A DNA stretch of 64,000 nucleotides from an uncultured Pseudokineococcus sp. (GCF_947495735.1 NZ_CANMAA010000002.1:464316-528315); one strand, 5' to 3'; shown: positions 24,239-39,217, counted from the first letter of the stretch. A program made the numbers and translations. Notes: generated by a model not told the origin, from the sequence alone.

Positions 24239-25330
24239 ATGGTGGACCGCGCCCTGCTGGCCTGGCTCCTGGAGTCCGACCCGAGCTTGCGCTGGCAGGT
24301 CCAGCGCGACCTCGCCGACGAGCCGGAGGACGTCTGGTCGGCCACGCGCGCCAGCGTGGCCACCGAGGGCTTCGGGGCCCGGCTGCTCTCCCTCCAGGAC
24401 GAGGACGGCCGGTGGGCCGGCGGCGCCTACTTCCCCGCCGACGCGAGCGAGGAGGAGGCGGGACAGCCCTGGACGGCGACGACCTGGTCCTTGGGCGCGC
24501 TGCGCGAGTGGGGCGTCGAGCCCTCGGCGCTGCGCCCCGACACCGCGGGGCTGCTGGCGCGCAACGCCCGGTGGGAGTACGACGACCTGCCCTACTGGGG
24601 CGGTGAGGTCGACGCCTGCGTCAACGGCTGCACCCTGGCCGACGGGGCGTGGCTGGGCGCCGACGTGACAGCGATCGCCGACTGGTTCCTCGACCACCGC
24701 CTGGCCGACGGGGGGTGGAACTGCGAGTGGGTGGAGGGGTCGACCCGCTCCTCCTTCCACTCCACCCTGAACTCCCTGGTCGGCCTCCTCGACCACGAGG
24801 CGCGCACGGGCGGCTCGCCGGCGCTGCGCCAGGCGCGCCACGACGGGGAGGGCTACCTCCTCCAGCGGGGTCTGGTGCGACGGTCGAGCACGGGGCAGGT
24901 CCACGCGCCGTGGGCCACCCACCTGGCCTACCCCTACCGGTGGTACTACAGCACCCTGCGCGCGCTGGACTACCTCCGCGCCGCGGCCCTGCACGATGAC
25001 CGGCCCCCCGACGAGCGCATGGCCGAGGCCGTCGAGCTCGTGCGCGAGGCCCGCGACGCCGACGGCACCTGGCACCAGCAGCTGCGGCACGAGGGCCGCA
25101 CCTGGTTCGACGTCGACGCCAGCCCCGGCGAGGCCTCGCGGTGGCTGACCTTCCACGCGCTGCGCGTGCTCACCTGGTGGGACACCCGACCTCCACCCCC
25201 CGGCGCGTCGAACCGGGAGGCAGCCGAAGAGGCGTCCCCCGCGCCCCGCCTCCCCGCCCCGTCCACGGCGAGCCCGCTCCACCCGGACGAGAGGCCAGGG
25301 ACAGCCCCCATCGCACTCGGACCGGGCTGA
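24239..25330 (+). CDS. squalene cyclase/prenyltransferase-like alpha-toroid protein
   Basis: Protein of 363 residues with repeated Gln/Trp-type motifs: LQDEDGRWAGGAYF, LADGGWNCEW, DADGTWHQQL. These repeats mark the alpha-alpha toroid of squalene cyclases and protein prenyltransferases. The catalytic DxDD motif of cyclases is not seen, so the activity is unknown. The opening ALLAWLLESDPSLRWQVQRDL is common to an uncharacterised actinobacterial family. The last 45 residues are a disordered proline-rich tail. The leaderless -10 at 24227 supports the start and suggests that this gene is live although it sits in a decayed region. Confidence 0.8.
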   Translation: MVDRALLAWLLESDPSLRWQVQRDLADEPEDVWSATRASVATEGFGARLLSLQDEDGRWAGGAYFPADASEEEAGQPWTATTWSLGALREWGVEPSALRPDTAGLLARNARWEYDDLPYWGGEVDACVNGCTLADGAWLGADVTAIADWFLDHRLADGGWNCEWVEGSTRSSFHSTLNSLVGLLDHEARTGGSPALRQARHDGEGYLLQRGLVRRSSTGQVHAPWATHLAYPYRWYYSTLRALDYLRAAALHDDRPPDERMAEAVELVREARDADGTWHQQLRHEGRTWFDVDASPGEASRWLTFHALRVLTWWDTRPPPPGASNREAAEEASPAPRLPAPSTASPLHPDERPGTAPIALGPG

Positions 25331-25481
25331 CGGCCGGCCTCCGGCGGTCCGACAGCGGATGGCGGTCTCAGGAGGTCGTCGACCGGGGGACATCCAGCCG
25401 TCGACGTCCTCCGGCGCCGCACCGTGCGAGGCGGTCGGGTGGCGTCTGCGCGAGGACCAGCGACCCGTGCCCTCGGCGTCG

Positions 25482-25487
25482 TACCGT
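25482..25487 (+). promoter_or_regulatory. leaderless -10 element of hypothetical gene at 25496
   Basis: TACCGT, 8 nt, then GTG 25496. Confidence 0.45.
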
Positions 25488-25495
25488 CGTCGGTC

Positions 25496-25801
25496 GTGGA
25501 GGATCAGCCGGAGCGGGCGCTGGTCCGGGTCTTCCCCGACTACGGCGCCGAGTGGCCGGTCTGGGGACCGGACGACCTCACCGATCCCGAGAGGTTCTCG
25601 CCACGGCTCGTCACCGACCTCCGCGAGTGGCAGGCGCGCTGGGAGCAGGAGCGCGGCGACCCGGAGCGCTACCGCAGCGGGAGCAACGCCCCGGGCCGTC
25701 AGCGCGACCTGGACCGGCTGGCGCGACACCTCGCCGCCGAGCTCCGCGGACTCGCTGACGTGCGGACCGACACCTGGTCGAGCACGGACGAGGACGGCTG
25801 A
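25496..25801 (+). CDS. hypothetical protein, 101 residues
   Basis: A small soluble protein rich in Trp, Arg and acidic residues (PDYGAEWPVWGPDDL, LVTDLREWQARWEQERGD, RQRDLDRLARHLAAEL), probably helical in its second half. The normal amino-acid balance, in contrast to other frames here, and the TACCGT box 8 nt before the GTG support a real gene. No family is recognised. It stands alone between the toroid gene and a degenerate stretch. Confidence 0.65.
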   Translation: MEDQPERALVRVFPDYGAEWPVWGPDDLTDPERFSPRLVTDLREWQARWEQERGDPERYRSGSNAPGRQRDLDRLARHLAAELRGLADVRTDTWSSTDEDG

Positions 25802-26411
25802 ACGCCCCGCCGCCTCCTGGCGACGAGACGTCCCGCAGCCGACCGCCGACCGGCTCAGACGTCGATCATCGACCGTTCCCCGCCTTCATCGAGCGCTGAG
25901 CCGACGCAGGACCGCGTCCGCCACGCCACGCCACGCCCGGTCGGGTCGTCGACGGCCAGGTGGGTGCCGGTTGCCCAGGGCGCGCGATCATCGACAGCAC
26001 GACGTCGCGCAGGCGATCGGGGCTCACACCCATCGCCGTCAGAACGTGGGTGGCGCGGGTGCCCGGCTCGAGCACGTGCGACCACAGCACCGCCGATCCG
26101 GGCTCCTGCTCGCGCGTCAGAGCTCCGGCCTCAGCGCCAGCAGGCGATGACCCGGGCCTCGGCGAAGCTGGCTCGCCCGCCACGATCAGCGACCTGGACG
26201 ATCGCCTCACCGACGGCCGTGCTGACCCCTCGTGCGTGGCTGCCGCCACCCCGCCGCCGTCCCGCTCGGCGTCGCCGACCGGAACGCCCCGCGCACCCCC
26301 GGCACGAGTGACGTCGTCACCGAGCACCCGAGGCCGGTGTGCGCACCCGCGCTGCTCCGGTGGCGCGCCGTGGACGGCCGGCGGGCTGGTCTCGTCCCTG
26401 CGTGACGGCCG
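25802..26411. other. 610-bp degenerate stretch
   Basis: No intact gene is supported. The minus strand from about 26240 down to 25960 holds the possible Clp-N remnant described separately; the rest shows no domain, hairpin or RNA gene. Confidence 0.5.
25960..26240 (-). pseudogene. possible Clp N-domain-like remnant
   Basis: One frame reads SFAEARVIA, the next LLALRPEL, and a third LTREQEPGSAVL followed by GTRATHVLTAMGVSPDRLRD and VVLSMI. The last part resembles the second half of a Clp_N repeat (.ATHVL..MGV..D.LR..VL). The frame changes within about 40 bases and stop codons interrupt each frame, so if the match is real the gene is broken. Weak evidence; no profile search was possible. Confidence 0.3.
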
Positions 26412-26600
26412 TCAGTGCTGTCCGGCAGGGCCGTTCGGGTCCCGACTCCGCCGCACGAGCACCAGCACGGACGCCGCAGCAGCTGCCACCGCCAGCGCCG
26501 CGAGCAGGACCCTGAGACCGGTGCTGTCCACAGCCGGCATCACGACGACGAGCGCGATCGCCACGGCCGCGTAGACGTACGGGTTCCCTCGTCGCAGCAT
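26412..26600 (-). CDS. small two-helix membrane protein
   Basis: Protein of 62 residues: a basic start (MLRRGNPYVY), two hydrophobic helices (AAVAIALVVVMPAV and LLAALAVAAAAASVLVLV), then RRSRDPNG. The ATG at 26600 is 6 nt downstream of TAGGGT. No family is recognised; the layout suits a small inner-membrane protein with cytoplasmic ends. Confidence 0.65.
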   Translation of the reverse strand: MLRRGNPYVYAAVAIALVVVMPAVDSTGLRVLLAALAVAAAAASVLVLVRRSRDPNGPAGQH

Positions 26601-26606
26601 CTCGCG

Positions 26607-26612
26607 ACCCTA
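26607..26612 (-). promoter_or_regulatory. leaderless -10 element of the small membrane protein gene
   Basis: TAGGGT on the minus strand, 6 nt before the ATG at 26600. Confidence 0.5.
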
Positions 26613-26660
26613 GCGAGCGTCTGCAGCGCCCCGCGCACCTCCAGGACCGCCACGGGCCGA

Positions 26661-26680
26661 CGCGGGGAGGTCCTCCCGCG
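26661..26680 (-). terminator. possible hairpin after helD
   Basis: CGCGGG-G-AG and CTCCCGCG form an 8-bp stem with one bulged base and a 3-nt loop, 66 bases past the helD stop. Confidence 0.35.
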
Positions 26681-26745
26681 CGTGGTGCGCGACACCACCG
26701 GCGGCGGCAGCCGCTGCCGCGCCGAGGGCCCCTGGGCCGAGCTGG

Positions 26746-29097
26746 TCAGCCGCCCACGAGAGCCCGGGCGAGCGCGGGGTCGAGCCCCGGGGAGGTGAGC
26801 ACGTGCAGCCGCTGCGTCGGCCGCGTCATGGCCACGTAGAGGTCGTGGGCGCCGGCGCGGGGGTCCTCGGCGTCCGGCCCGCCGAGGACCTCGGCGGGCT
26901 CCACCAGCACGACGGCGTCGAACTCCAGGCCCTTGGAGTCGGCGACCGTCATGACCGCGACCGGGTTCTCGAGGGCGCCCGGCCCGGTGGCGACCGGCAC
27001 CCGGGCGCCGTCCGGCGACCGGAGGCGGCCCACCAGCGCCGACGCCGTCTCCGCCAGCCGCGCCGGCGGGCACAGCACCGCGAGGCGACCACCGGCGGTC
27101 CGCCCCGCCTCGGCGGCGACGACCTCGCGCAGCGCCTCGGCGCGCTCCTCCCCGAGCGCGGGGAGCTCGGTGAGCTCGGGCGGGCCCTCCCCCTCGCGCA
27201 CCGACGTCGGCGTGCGACCCGGCGCGCCGCTGAGCGCGAGGACGGCGGCCGCGGCGTCCATCACCTGCTGCGGCGTGCGGTAGTTGACCGTCAGCTCCAC
27301 CAGGCGCCAGCGCCCCTCGGCGAAGGGGTCCAGGACCTCGCCCCAGGCGGAAGCGCCTGCCGCAGATCGGGTCTGGGCCAGGTCACCCACGACCGTCATG
27401 GACCGGCTGGGGCAGCGGCGCACGAGCAGGCGCCACATCATCGGCGAGAGCTCCTGCGCCTCGTCGACGACGACGTGACCGAAGACCCAGGTGCGGTCTC
27501 CCCCAGCACGCTCGGCGACCGTCAGGGTCGGGGCGCTGTCGCCGAAGCGCTCCGCGAGGTCCTCCGCGGAGACGATGCCGCCCCCGGCTCCCGAGTCGAG
27601 CACGTCCCGGGCGAAGGCCACCTCCTCGGCGCGGCGGCGCTCGGCGTCGCGCCGCGCGTGCGCGGCCTCGGCGCCCTCGTCGGCGCCGAGCAGCTCGGCG
27701 GCCTCGTCGAGCAGCGGCACGTCGTCCACCGTCCACGGCGCGTCGGCGGCGCGCTGCAGCAGCGCCTGCTCGCGCGCGTCGAAGAGGCCCTCGGCGGCCT
27801 CCGCGAGCCGGTGGGGCCGGGTGAGAAGGTCCCCGAGCAGCTTCTGCGGCGACATCGGCATCCAGGCGAGGTTGAGCGCCACCCGCACGTCGCGGGAGGC
27901 CCGCAGGTCGGCCACCACGGCGGGGCGGTCCTCGGGCTCGAGGCGGTTGCCCTGCGCCCGGCCGACGAGGTCGGCCAGGTGCAGCAGCAGCTCGCGCACG
28001 AAGCCCTCGCGCGCGTCGTTGTGCGCCTGGCCGGTGGCCCGGGCCCGCGCGCGGGCCCGCTCGACGGCGCGCGGCGCCAGCACGACCGTCGTCCCCTCGA
28101 CGTCGAGGCGCTGCGGCTCGGCGGGGACCCGCTGCCGGGCGGCGACGGCGCGGGCGAGCACCTCGAGCCAGCGCGCGTCCCCCTTGAGCCGGGCGACGGC
28201 CGGCCGGTCCGCCTCGCGGGCGTCCACGCCCGGGTAGAGCTGGCCCGCCGTCGCCGTGAGGACGCCGTTCTCGCCCAGCGAGGGGAGCACCTGCTCGATG
28301 TAGCGCAGGAAGACGGGGCTCGGCCCGACGACGAGGACGCCGCTGCGGGCGAGCCTCTCGCGGTGGGCGTAGAGCAGGTAGGCGGCGCGGTGCAGGGCCA
28401 CCGCCGTCTTGCCCGTGCCCGGTCCCCCCTGGACGACGAGGACGCCGCGGGCGTCCGAGCGGATGACGGCGTCCTGCTCGGCCTGGATGGTCGCGACGAT
28501 GTCGCCCATCCGCCCCGTGCGCTGGGCGCCGAGGGCGGCCATCAGCGCGCCCTCGCCGCCGAGGGCCACGAGCATCTGCTCGGCGAGCCCGTCGACGTCG
28601 AGCACGTCGTCCTCCAGGCCCGCCACCGTCCGCCCGCGCAGGGACAGGTGCCGGCGCCGGACCACGCCGGCCGGCCGGGCCGCGGTCGCCTGGTAGAAGG
28701 GCTCGGAGGCCGGCGCGCGCCAGTCCACCAGCAGCCGGCGCTGGGCCTCGTCGGCCAGGCCGAGGCGGCCGACGTAGCGGGTCTCGCCGTCCCGCAGGTC
28801 GAGCCGGCCGAAGACGAGCCGGTCCTCCACGGCGTCCAGCTGCGCCAGGCGCCCCTCGTGCAGGGCGGCGAAGGAGTCGCGCTCCGAGCGGTTCTGGTGG
28901 GTGCCGGTGGTCTCCGAGCGCCGCACCGCGGCGAGCTCGGCGGCCGTGCGGCGCCGGAGGTCGTCCAGGCGGTCGTAGCGCTCGTCGGCGGCGTCCTGCT
29001 CGGCCGCGACCTGCTGCGCGCGGGCGTCCGTCGCGTCCGGCGCGGGGGCCGGCTCGTCGCCGGGGCGGGTCTGGGCGGGGCTCGGGTCGGCGGTCAT
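26746..29097 (-). CDS. helD: HelD-like RNA polymerase recycling ATPase (UvrD/Rep superfamily)
   Basis: SF1 ATPase of 783 residues. An N-terminal coiled coil (about residues 25-75, YDRLDDLRRRTAAELAAVRR) is followed by the DWRAPASEPFYQ segment typical of HelD, Walker A in VQGGPGTGKTAVALHRAAYL, the HVVVDEAQELSPMMWRLL Walker B, a VVGDLAQTRS motif, ELTVNYRTPQQVM, and a VMTVADSKGLEFDAVVLV to LYVAMTRPTQRLHVL C-terminal block. Known HelD proteins pull DNA and nucleic acid out of stalled RNA polymerase; class II HelD of actinobacteria can also give rifamycin tolerance. ATG 29097 has AGGAG upstream. It sits where hom-thrC often follow lysA. Confidence 0.9.
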   Translation of the reverse strand: MTADPSPAQTRPGDEPAPAPDATDARAQQVAAEQDAADERYDRLDDLRRRTAAELAAVRRSETTGTHQNRSERDSFAALHEGRLAQLDAVEDRLVFGRLDLRDGETRYVGRLGLADEAQRRLLVDWRAPASEPFYQATAARPAGVVRRRHLSLRGRTVAGLEDDVLDVDGLAEQMLVALGGEGALMAALGAQRTGRMGDIVATIQAEQDAVIRSDARGVLVVQGGPGTGKTAVALHRAAYLLYAHRERLARSGVLVVGPSPVFLRYIEQVLPSLGENGVLTATAGQLYPGVDAREADRPAVARLKGDARWLEVLARAVAARQRVPAEPQRLDVEGTTVVLAPRAVERARARARATGQAHNDAREGFVRELLLHLADLVGRAQGNRLEPEDRPAVVADLRASRDVRVALNLAWMPMSPQKLLGDLLTRPHRLAEAAEGLFDAREQALLQRAADAPWTVDDVPLLDEAAELLGADEGAEAAHARRDAERRRAEEVAFARDVLDSGAGGGIVSAEDLAERFGDSAPTLTVAERAGGDRTWVFGHVVVDEAQELSPMMWRLLVRRCPSRSMTVVGDLAQTRSAAGASAWGEVLDPFAEGRWRLVELTVNYRTPQQVMDAAAAVLALSGAPGRTPTSVREGEGPPELTELPALGEERAEALREVVAAEAGRTAGGRLAVLCPPARLAETASALVGRLRSPDGARVPVATGPGALENPVAVMTVADSKGLEFDAVVLVEPAEVLGGPDAEDPRAGAHDLYVAMTRPTQRLHVLTSPGLDPALARALVGG

Positions 29098-29170
29098 GGC
29101 TCCTGGTCGTCCGGTCGTCCGGTTGTCGCTCGTCGTCCGCCGCGGTCGCGGCTGCCCTGCGGCCGCGGTC

Positions 29171-30601
29171 TCAGCCGAGGTCGAGGGCCAGCAGGTCGTC
29201 CTCGGTCTCGCGGCGCAGCAGGAGGCGCGAGGCGCCGCCCGCCACGGCTACGACGGGCGGCCGGGGGACGTGGTTGTACTGGCTCGCCAGCGACCGGCAG
29301 TACGCGCCCGTGCCCGGCACGGCCACGAGGTCGCCGAAGCCGAGGTCGCCGGGCATGAACTCGTCCATCACGACGATGTCCCCGCTCTCGCAGTGCTTCC
29401 CGACCACTCGGGTCAGCAGGGGCGTGGCGTCGGACCGTCGCGAGGCCAGCGTCGCGGAGTAGTCGGCCGAGTACAGGGCCGTGCGCACGTTGTCGCTCAT
29501 GCCGCCGTCGACGGCCACGTACCGGCGCGCCCCCCCGCCGTCGAGCACGACGTCCTTGGTCGTCCCGGCGGTGTACAGGGTGAAGGTGCTCGGCCCGACG
29601 ACCGCGCGCCCGGGCTCCACGGAGATGCGCGGGACGTCGACGCCCTCGCCCGCGCAGGCCGCGGCCACGACGCGCGCCATCCCCCGGGCCAGCTCCCGCG
29701 GCGGCATCGGGTCGTGCTGCGTGGTGTAGGCGATGCCGAAGCCCCCGCCGAGGTCCATCTCGGGCAGCACGACGCCGTGCTCGCGCTGGACCTGCGCGTG
29801 CAGCCCCACCAGGCGCCGCGCGGCGACCTCGAAGCCCTCGACGTCGAAGATCTGCGACCCGATGTGGGAGTGCAGGCCCCGCAGCTCGAGCTCGGGCCGC
29901 GCCAGCACCGCGGCGGCGGCGCGCGCCGCCTCGCCCGTGCTGAGCGGCACCCCGAACTTCTGGTCCTCGTGGGCCGTGGCGATGTAGGAGTGCGTGTGCG
30001 CCTCGACGCCGACGGTCACGCGCACGAGCACGGGGGCGCGCACGCCGAGACGGCCCGCGACGTCGGCGAGCCGGTCCACCTCCTGGAGGGAGTCCACGAC
30101 GACGCGCCCGAGGCCCTCTCGCAGGGCGCGCTCGAGCTCGGCGTCGGACTTGTTGTTGCCGTGCAGCGCCATCCGGGCCGGCTCCACGCCCGCGCGCAGG
30201 CCGACGGCCATCTCGCCGCCGGTGCAGGTCTCCAGCAGCATCCCCTCCTCGGCCGTCCAGCGGGCGACCGCCGTGCAGAGGAAGGCCTTGCCGGCGTAGT
30301 AGACGTCCGCCCCGCCGCACAGGTCGGCGAAGGCCTCGTCGAAGGCGGCGACCCACTCGCGGGCCCGCGCGCGCAGGTCGGCCTCGTCGACGACGTAGGC
30401 GGGCGTGCCGTGCTGGGCGGCCAGCTGCGTCACCGAGACGCCGCCGACCTCGAGGACGCCGTCGTCGTCGCGGCGGACCGTGCGGGCCCACAGCGGCTCC
30501 ACGAGGTCGTTGACGTCCTCGGGCACCGCCAGCCACCCCGGGCCGCCGTAGCCCTCCGCGTGCAGCGAGCCGGCCTCGTGGGCGTGCAGCCGGGGGCTCA
30601 C
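29171..30601 (-). CDS. lysA: diaminopimelate decarboxylase
   Basis: PLP enzyme of 476 residues converting meso-diaminopimelate to L-lysine, the last step of lysine synthesis. The PLP lysine is in [11 protein letters not shown], with [34 protein letters not shown] and [15 protein letters not shown] for cofactor and substrate binding, and [12 protein letters not shown] with the cysteine contributed across the dimer. GTG 30601 overlaps the argS stop by 4 nt, so the two are translationally coupled. The argS-lysA order is standard in actinobacteria, but homoserine and threonine genes do not follow here. Confidence 0.97.
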   Translation of the reverse strand: MSPRLHAHEAGSLHAEGYGGPGWLAVPEDVNDLVEPLWARTVRRDDDGVLEVGGVSVTQLAAQHGTPAYVVDEADLRARAREWVAAFDEAFADLCGGADVYYAGKAFLCTAVARWTAEEGMLLETCTGGEMAVGLRAGVEPARMALHGNNKSDAELERALREGLGRVVVDSLQEVDRLADVAGRLGVRAPVLVRVTVGVEAHTHSYIATAHEDQKFGVPLSTGEAARAAAAVLARPELELRGLHSHIGSQIFDVEGFEVAARRLVGLHAQVQREHGVVLPEMDLGGGFGIAYTTQHDPMPPRELARGMARVVAAACAGEGVDVPRISVEPGRAVVGPSTFTLYTAGTTKDVVLDGGGARRYVAVDGGMSDNVRTALYSADYSATLASRRSDATPLLTRVVGKHCESGDIVVMDEFMPGDLGFGDLVAVPGTGAYCRSLASQYNHVPRPPVVAVAGGASRLLLRRETEDDLLALDLG

Positions 30602-32280
30602 ATCCGCTCCGGGGCGCTCACGCCCACCAGGTCGAGACCCGACGCCAGGACGGTGCGGACGGCCTCGGCCAGCCACAGGCGCGTGCGGTGGACGTCCTCC
30701 ACCGGCTCCTCGCCCAGCGGCGCCACGCGGCACTCGTCGTACCACTTGTGGAAGGTGCCGGCGAGGACCTCCAGGTGGCGGGCCACCCGGTGCGGCTCGC
30801 GCAGCTCGGCGGCCTGCTCGACCACCCGCGGGTGCTCCCCCAGCGCGGCGAGGACCGCCGACTCGGTCGGGTGGGTCAGCAGCGAGGGGTCGAAGCCGTC
30901 CTCGCGGCGCACCCCGGCCGCCTCGGCGTTGCGGGCGACGCCGCACGTGCGGGCGTGGGCGTACTGCACGTAGAAGACCGGGTTCTCGGTGGTGCGCCGG
31001 GTCAGCACGTCGAGGTCGATGTCGATCATCGAGTCGATCGGGCTGCGGCTCAGCGAGTACCGCGCGGCGTCCACGCCCACGGCCTCCACCAGGTCCTGCA
31101 TGGTCACGACCGTGCCGTTGCGCTTGCTCATGCGCAGCGGCTGGCCGTCGCGGACGAGGTTCACCATCTGCCCGATGAGCACCTCGACGGACGCCGGGTC
31201 GTCGCCGAACGCCGCCGCCGCCGCCTTCAGGCGCGCGACGTAGCCGTGGTGGTCGGCGCCGAGCATGTAGACGCACAGGTCCGCGCCGCGGGCGCGCTTG
31301 TCCTTGAAGTAGGCGAGGTCGCCGGCGATGTAGGCCGGCTGGCCGTCCGACTTGATGACCACGCGGTCCTTGTCGTCGCCGTGGTCGGTCGAGCGCAGCC
31401 ACCAGGCGCCGTCGGCCTCGTAGAGGCTCCCCGAGGCGCGCAGCTCCTCCACGGCCGCCGTCACGGCGCCGGAGGCGTGCAGGGAGTCCTCGTGGAACCA
31501 GACGTCGAACTCGACGCCGAACTCCTGCAGGTCCCGGCGGATCTCGGCGAACATCAGCTCGACGCCGTCGTGGCGGAAGACCTCCTGCGCCTGCGCCTCG
31601 GGCAGCGCCATGACGTCCTGGCCCCGGGCCGCGGCGTCGGCGAGGACGCGCTCGGCGATCTCCCCGACGTACGCGCCGCCGTAGCCGTCCTCCGGCGCCG
31701 GCCGGCCGGCCGCGCGGGCCATCAGGCTGCGGGCGAAGCGGTCGATCTGGGCGCCGTGGTCGTTGAAGTAGTACTCGCGCACGACCTCGGCGCCCGTCGC
31801 CTGCAGCACCCGGGCCAGCGCGTCGCCGACGGCGGCCCAGCGCGTGCCGCCGAGGTGGATGGGCCCGGTCGGGTTGGCCGAGACGAACTCCAGGTTGACG
31901 CGCTGGCCGGCCCGCCGGTCGCTCGTGCCGTATGCGGCGCCGGCCTCGACCACGGTGCGGGCGAGCACGCCCGCCGCCGAGGCGTCCAGGGTCACGTTGA
32001 GGAAGCCCGGACCCGCCACGTCGACCGCGCTGACGCCGTCGACCCGACCCAGGCGGGCGGCGAGAGCGGTGGCGAGGTCGCGGGGGCGCGCACCGGCGGG
32101 CTTCGCCAGCTGCAGCGCCACGTTGGTCGCCCAGTCCCCGTGCTCGCGGCTGCGGGGGCGCTCGACGCGCACGTCGTCGGGGAGGTCGGCGACGCCCAGC
32201 GAGCCCAGCGCCGGCTCACCGGACTCGACCGCCTCGACGAGGCAGCGGCGGATCGCGGCGGACAGCTCGGCGGGAGTCAC
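30598..32280 (-). CDS. argS: arginyl-tRNA synthetase
   Basis: Class I synthetase of 560 residues charging tRNA-Arg. The HIGH-like motif is in [18 protein letters not shown], and the KMSKS-like motif in [16 protein letters not shown]. The N-terminal Add-1 domain and C-terminal DALR anticodon-binding domain (about residues 440-560) are complete. GTG 32280 follows TAGACT by 8 nt. A tRNA-Arg gene lies directly upstream on the same strand with a hairpin between them, and lysA is coupled downstream. Confidence 0.97.
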   Translation of the reverse strand: MTPAELSAAIRRCLVEAVESGEPALGSLGVADLPDDVRVERPRSREHGDWATNVALQLAKPAGARPRDLATALAARLGRVDGVSAVDVAGPGFLNVTLDASAAGVLARTVVEAGAAYGTSDRRAGQRVNLEFVSANPTGPIHLGGTRWAAVGDALARVLQATGAEVVREYYFNDHGAQIDRFARSLMARAAGRPAPEDGYGGAYVGEIAERVLADAAARGQDVMALPEAQAQEVFRHDGVELMFAEIRRDLQEFGVEFDVWFHEDSLHASGAVTAAVEELRASGSLYEADGAWWLRSTDHGDDKDRVVIKSDGQPAYIAGDLAYFKDKRARGADLCVYMLGADHHGYVARLKAAAAAFGDDPASVEVLIGQMVNLVRDGQPLRMSKRNGTVVTMQDLVEAVGVDAARYSLSRSPIDSMIDIDLDVLTRRTTENPVFYVQYAHARTCGVARNAEAAGVRREDGFDPSLLTHPTESAVLAALGEHPRVVEQAAELREPHRVARHLEVLAGTFHKWYDECRVAPLGEEPVEDVHRTRLWLAEAVRTVLASGLDLVGVSAPERM

Positions 32281-32288
32281 GGCGGAGG

Positions 32289-32294
32289 AGTCTA
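32289..32294 (-). promoter_or_regulatory. leaderless -10 element of argS
   Basis: TAGACT on the minus strand, 8 nt before the GTG at 32280. Confidence 0.55.
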
Positions 32295-32385
32295 GGAGAG
32301 CCGGGCCCGTCGGTCCGTCCCCGCCCCGGCGGCCGGACGGCGCCCGAGGAGCGGGACTCCCGCACGGCCAGGGGGCGGGACGACG

Positions 32386-32417
32386 AGAGCCGCACCTGCA
32401 GGTGCAGGTGCGGCTCT
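32386..32417 (-). terminator. hairpin between tRNA-Arg and argS
   Basis: AGAGCCGCACCTGCA (32386-32400) and its exact complement (32403-32417) are separated by only 2 nt, so the folded stem is about 13 bp with a small loop. It begins 5 bases after the tRNA 3' end. Confidence 0.75.
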
Positions 32418-32421
32418 GGCG

Positions 32422-32496
32422 TGGTGCCCCCGGCAGGATTCGAACCTGCGCCCCCGCCTCCGGAGGGCGGTGCTCTATCCCCTGAGCTACGGGGGC
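32422..32496 (-). tRNA. tRNA-Arg (anticodon CCG), CCA encoded
   Basis: On the minus strand the acceptor arms GCCCCCG (from 32496) and CGGGGGC pair perfectly. The D arm reads AGCTCAGGGGATAGAGC, the anticodon CCG sits in CCTCCGGAG, and the T arm reads GCAGGTTCGAATCCTGC. Discriminator A and an encoded CCA end at 32422. Confidence 0.96.
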
Positions 32497-32574
32497 CTCG
32501 TGGACCCTGGGAACGGCGGCGAGACTACCCCACCCGGGGCGGCGGGGCGGACGCCGCCGCCCCCGGGGGGCGCA

Positions 32575-38282
<5,708 letters not shown>

Positions 38283-38341
38283 CGACGCCCGCGCACCAGC
38301 CGCCGCCCGCGCGGTGGGGGCTGGTGCGCGGAGGTCCCCGC

Positions 38342-38560
38342 ATGCACTTCGATGGGGGGATGCACCCCACCGACCGCGGCACCCAGCAGCCGGTGGGGCG
38401 GCGGGACGAGGAGCGGACTGGCCTCGCCCGGCCCGCCGAGCAGCTCCGGACGTCCGCGGACGTCCACCCCGAGCACGAGACCCCGGTCGAGCGCCCGGCC
38501 ACCCGGCCGGCGCGCCTCGACCACGACCGCGACGAGACCGACGACAGCGAGGACGCGTGA
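38342..38560 (+). CDS. small acidic hypothetical protein
   Basis: A 72-residue hydrophilic protein rich in Asp, Glu, Arg and His with no hydrophobic core, so probably disordered. ATG 38342 has GGAGG 8 nt upstream, and its stop overlaps the next start (GTGA), which argues for a translated reading frame in the kgd transcript. No family is recognised. Confidence 0.55.
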   Translation: MHFDGGMHPTDRGTQQPVGRRDEERTGLARPAEQLRTSADVHPEHETPVERPATRPARLDHDRDETDDSEDA

Positions 38561-39186
38561 GCACCGCACCCCCCGAGCACCAGGGCCTGCCGCCGGGTCG
38601 CCGCGTCTGCGTCCTCGGAGACGCGCTCGTCGCCGGGGTCGGCGACCCCCGCGCCATGGGCTGGACGGGTCGCGTCGCCGCCCGCACGCCCGACGACGAC
38701 GGGCCCACCACCGTCTTCCCCCTCGGCGTGCCCGACGAGGGCACCTCGGGGCTGCTCGAGCGCTGGGTCGCGGAGAGCTCGCGGCGCTTCGCCCCCGGCG
38801 CGGAGAACCGCCTCGTCGTCGGCCTCGGCAGCGCGGACCTCGAGGCGGGGCTCACGATGGCGCGCAGCCGCCTCAACCTCGCCAACGTGGTCGACGAGGC
38901 CGCCTCCCGGGGCCTGCCCGTCCTCGTCGTCGGACCGCCCCCGGGGCTCGACTCCGCGCGCAACGACGACGTCGCCGAGCTCGCCGACGCCTTCGCCGAC
39001 GTCTGCTCCCGCCGAGCCGTGCGCTACGTCGACTGCTTCGACCCGCTGGTGCAGCACGAGCAGTGGCACGCCGACCTCGCCGCCGGGGACGGCGTGCACC
39101 CGGGCCAGGCCGGCTACGGCCTGCTCGCGTGGCTGGTGCTGCACGGGGGCTGGCGCCCCTGGCTCGGCCTGCCCGACGAGAGCTGA
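38557..39186 (+). CDS. SGNH/GDSL-fold protein lacking the catalytic serine
   Basis: Protein of 209 residues with the SGNH-hydrolase outline: block I RVCVLGDALVAGVGDPRAMGW, block III-like VVGLGSADLEAG, and block V AGDGVHPGQAGYGLLA with the Asp-His pair. In block I the expected GDS serine is alanine (codon GCG, residue 17 of the motif region), and the asparagine of block III is also not seen. Ester hydrolysis by the usual mechanism is therefore unlikely, although the fold and Asp-His are kept. It follows kgd and the small acidic gene with a 4-nt overlap. Confidence 0.85.
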   Translation: MSTAPPEHQGLPPGRRVCVLGDALVAGVGDPRAMGWTGRVAARTPDDDGPTTVFPLGVPDEGTSGLLERWVAESSRRFAPGAENRLVVGLGSADLEAGLTMARSRLNLANVVDEAASRGLPVLVVGPPPGLDSARNDDVAELADAFADVCSRRAVRYVDCFDPLVQHEQWHADLAAGDGVHPGQAGYGLLAWLVLHGGWRPWLGLPDES

Positions 39187-39217
39187 CCCGCGGCGCCCGG
39201 TCGCCCCGGACGACGGA

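Noticed and set aside
23847..25330. A single fusion gene of DinB-like and toroid domains
   Set aside because: The two parts are in different frames and the toroid gene has its own leaderless -10 and start.
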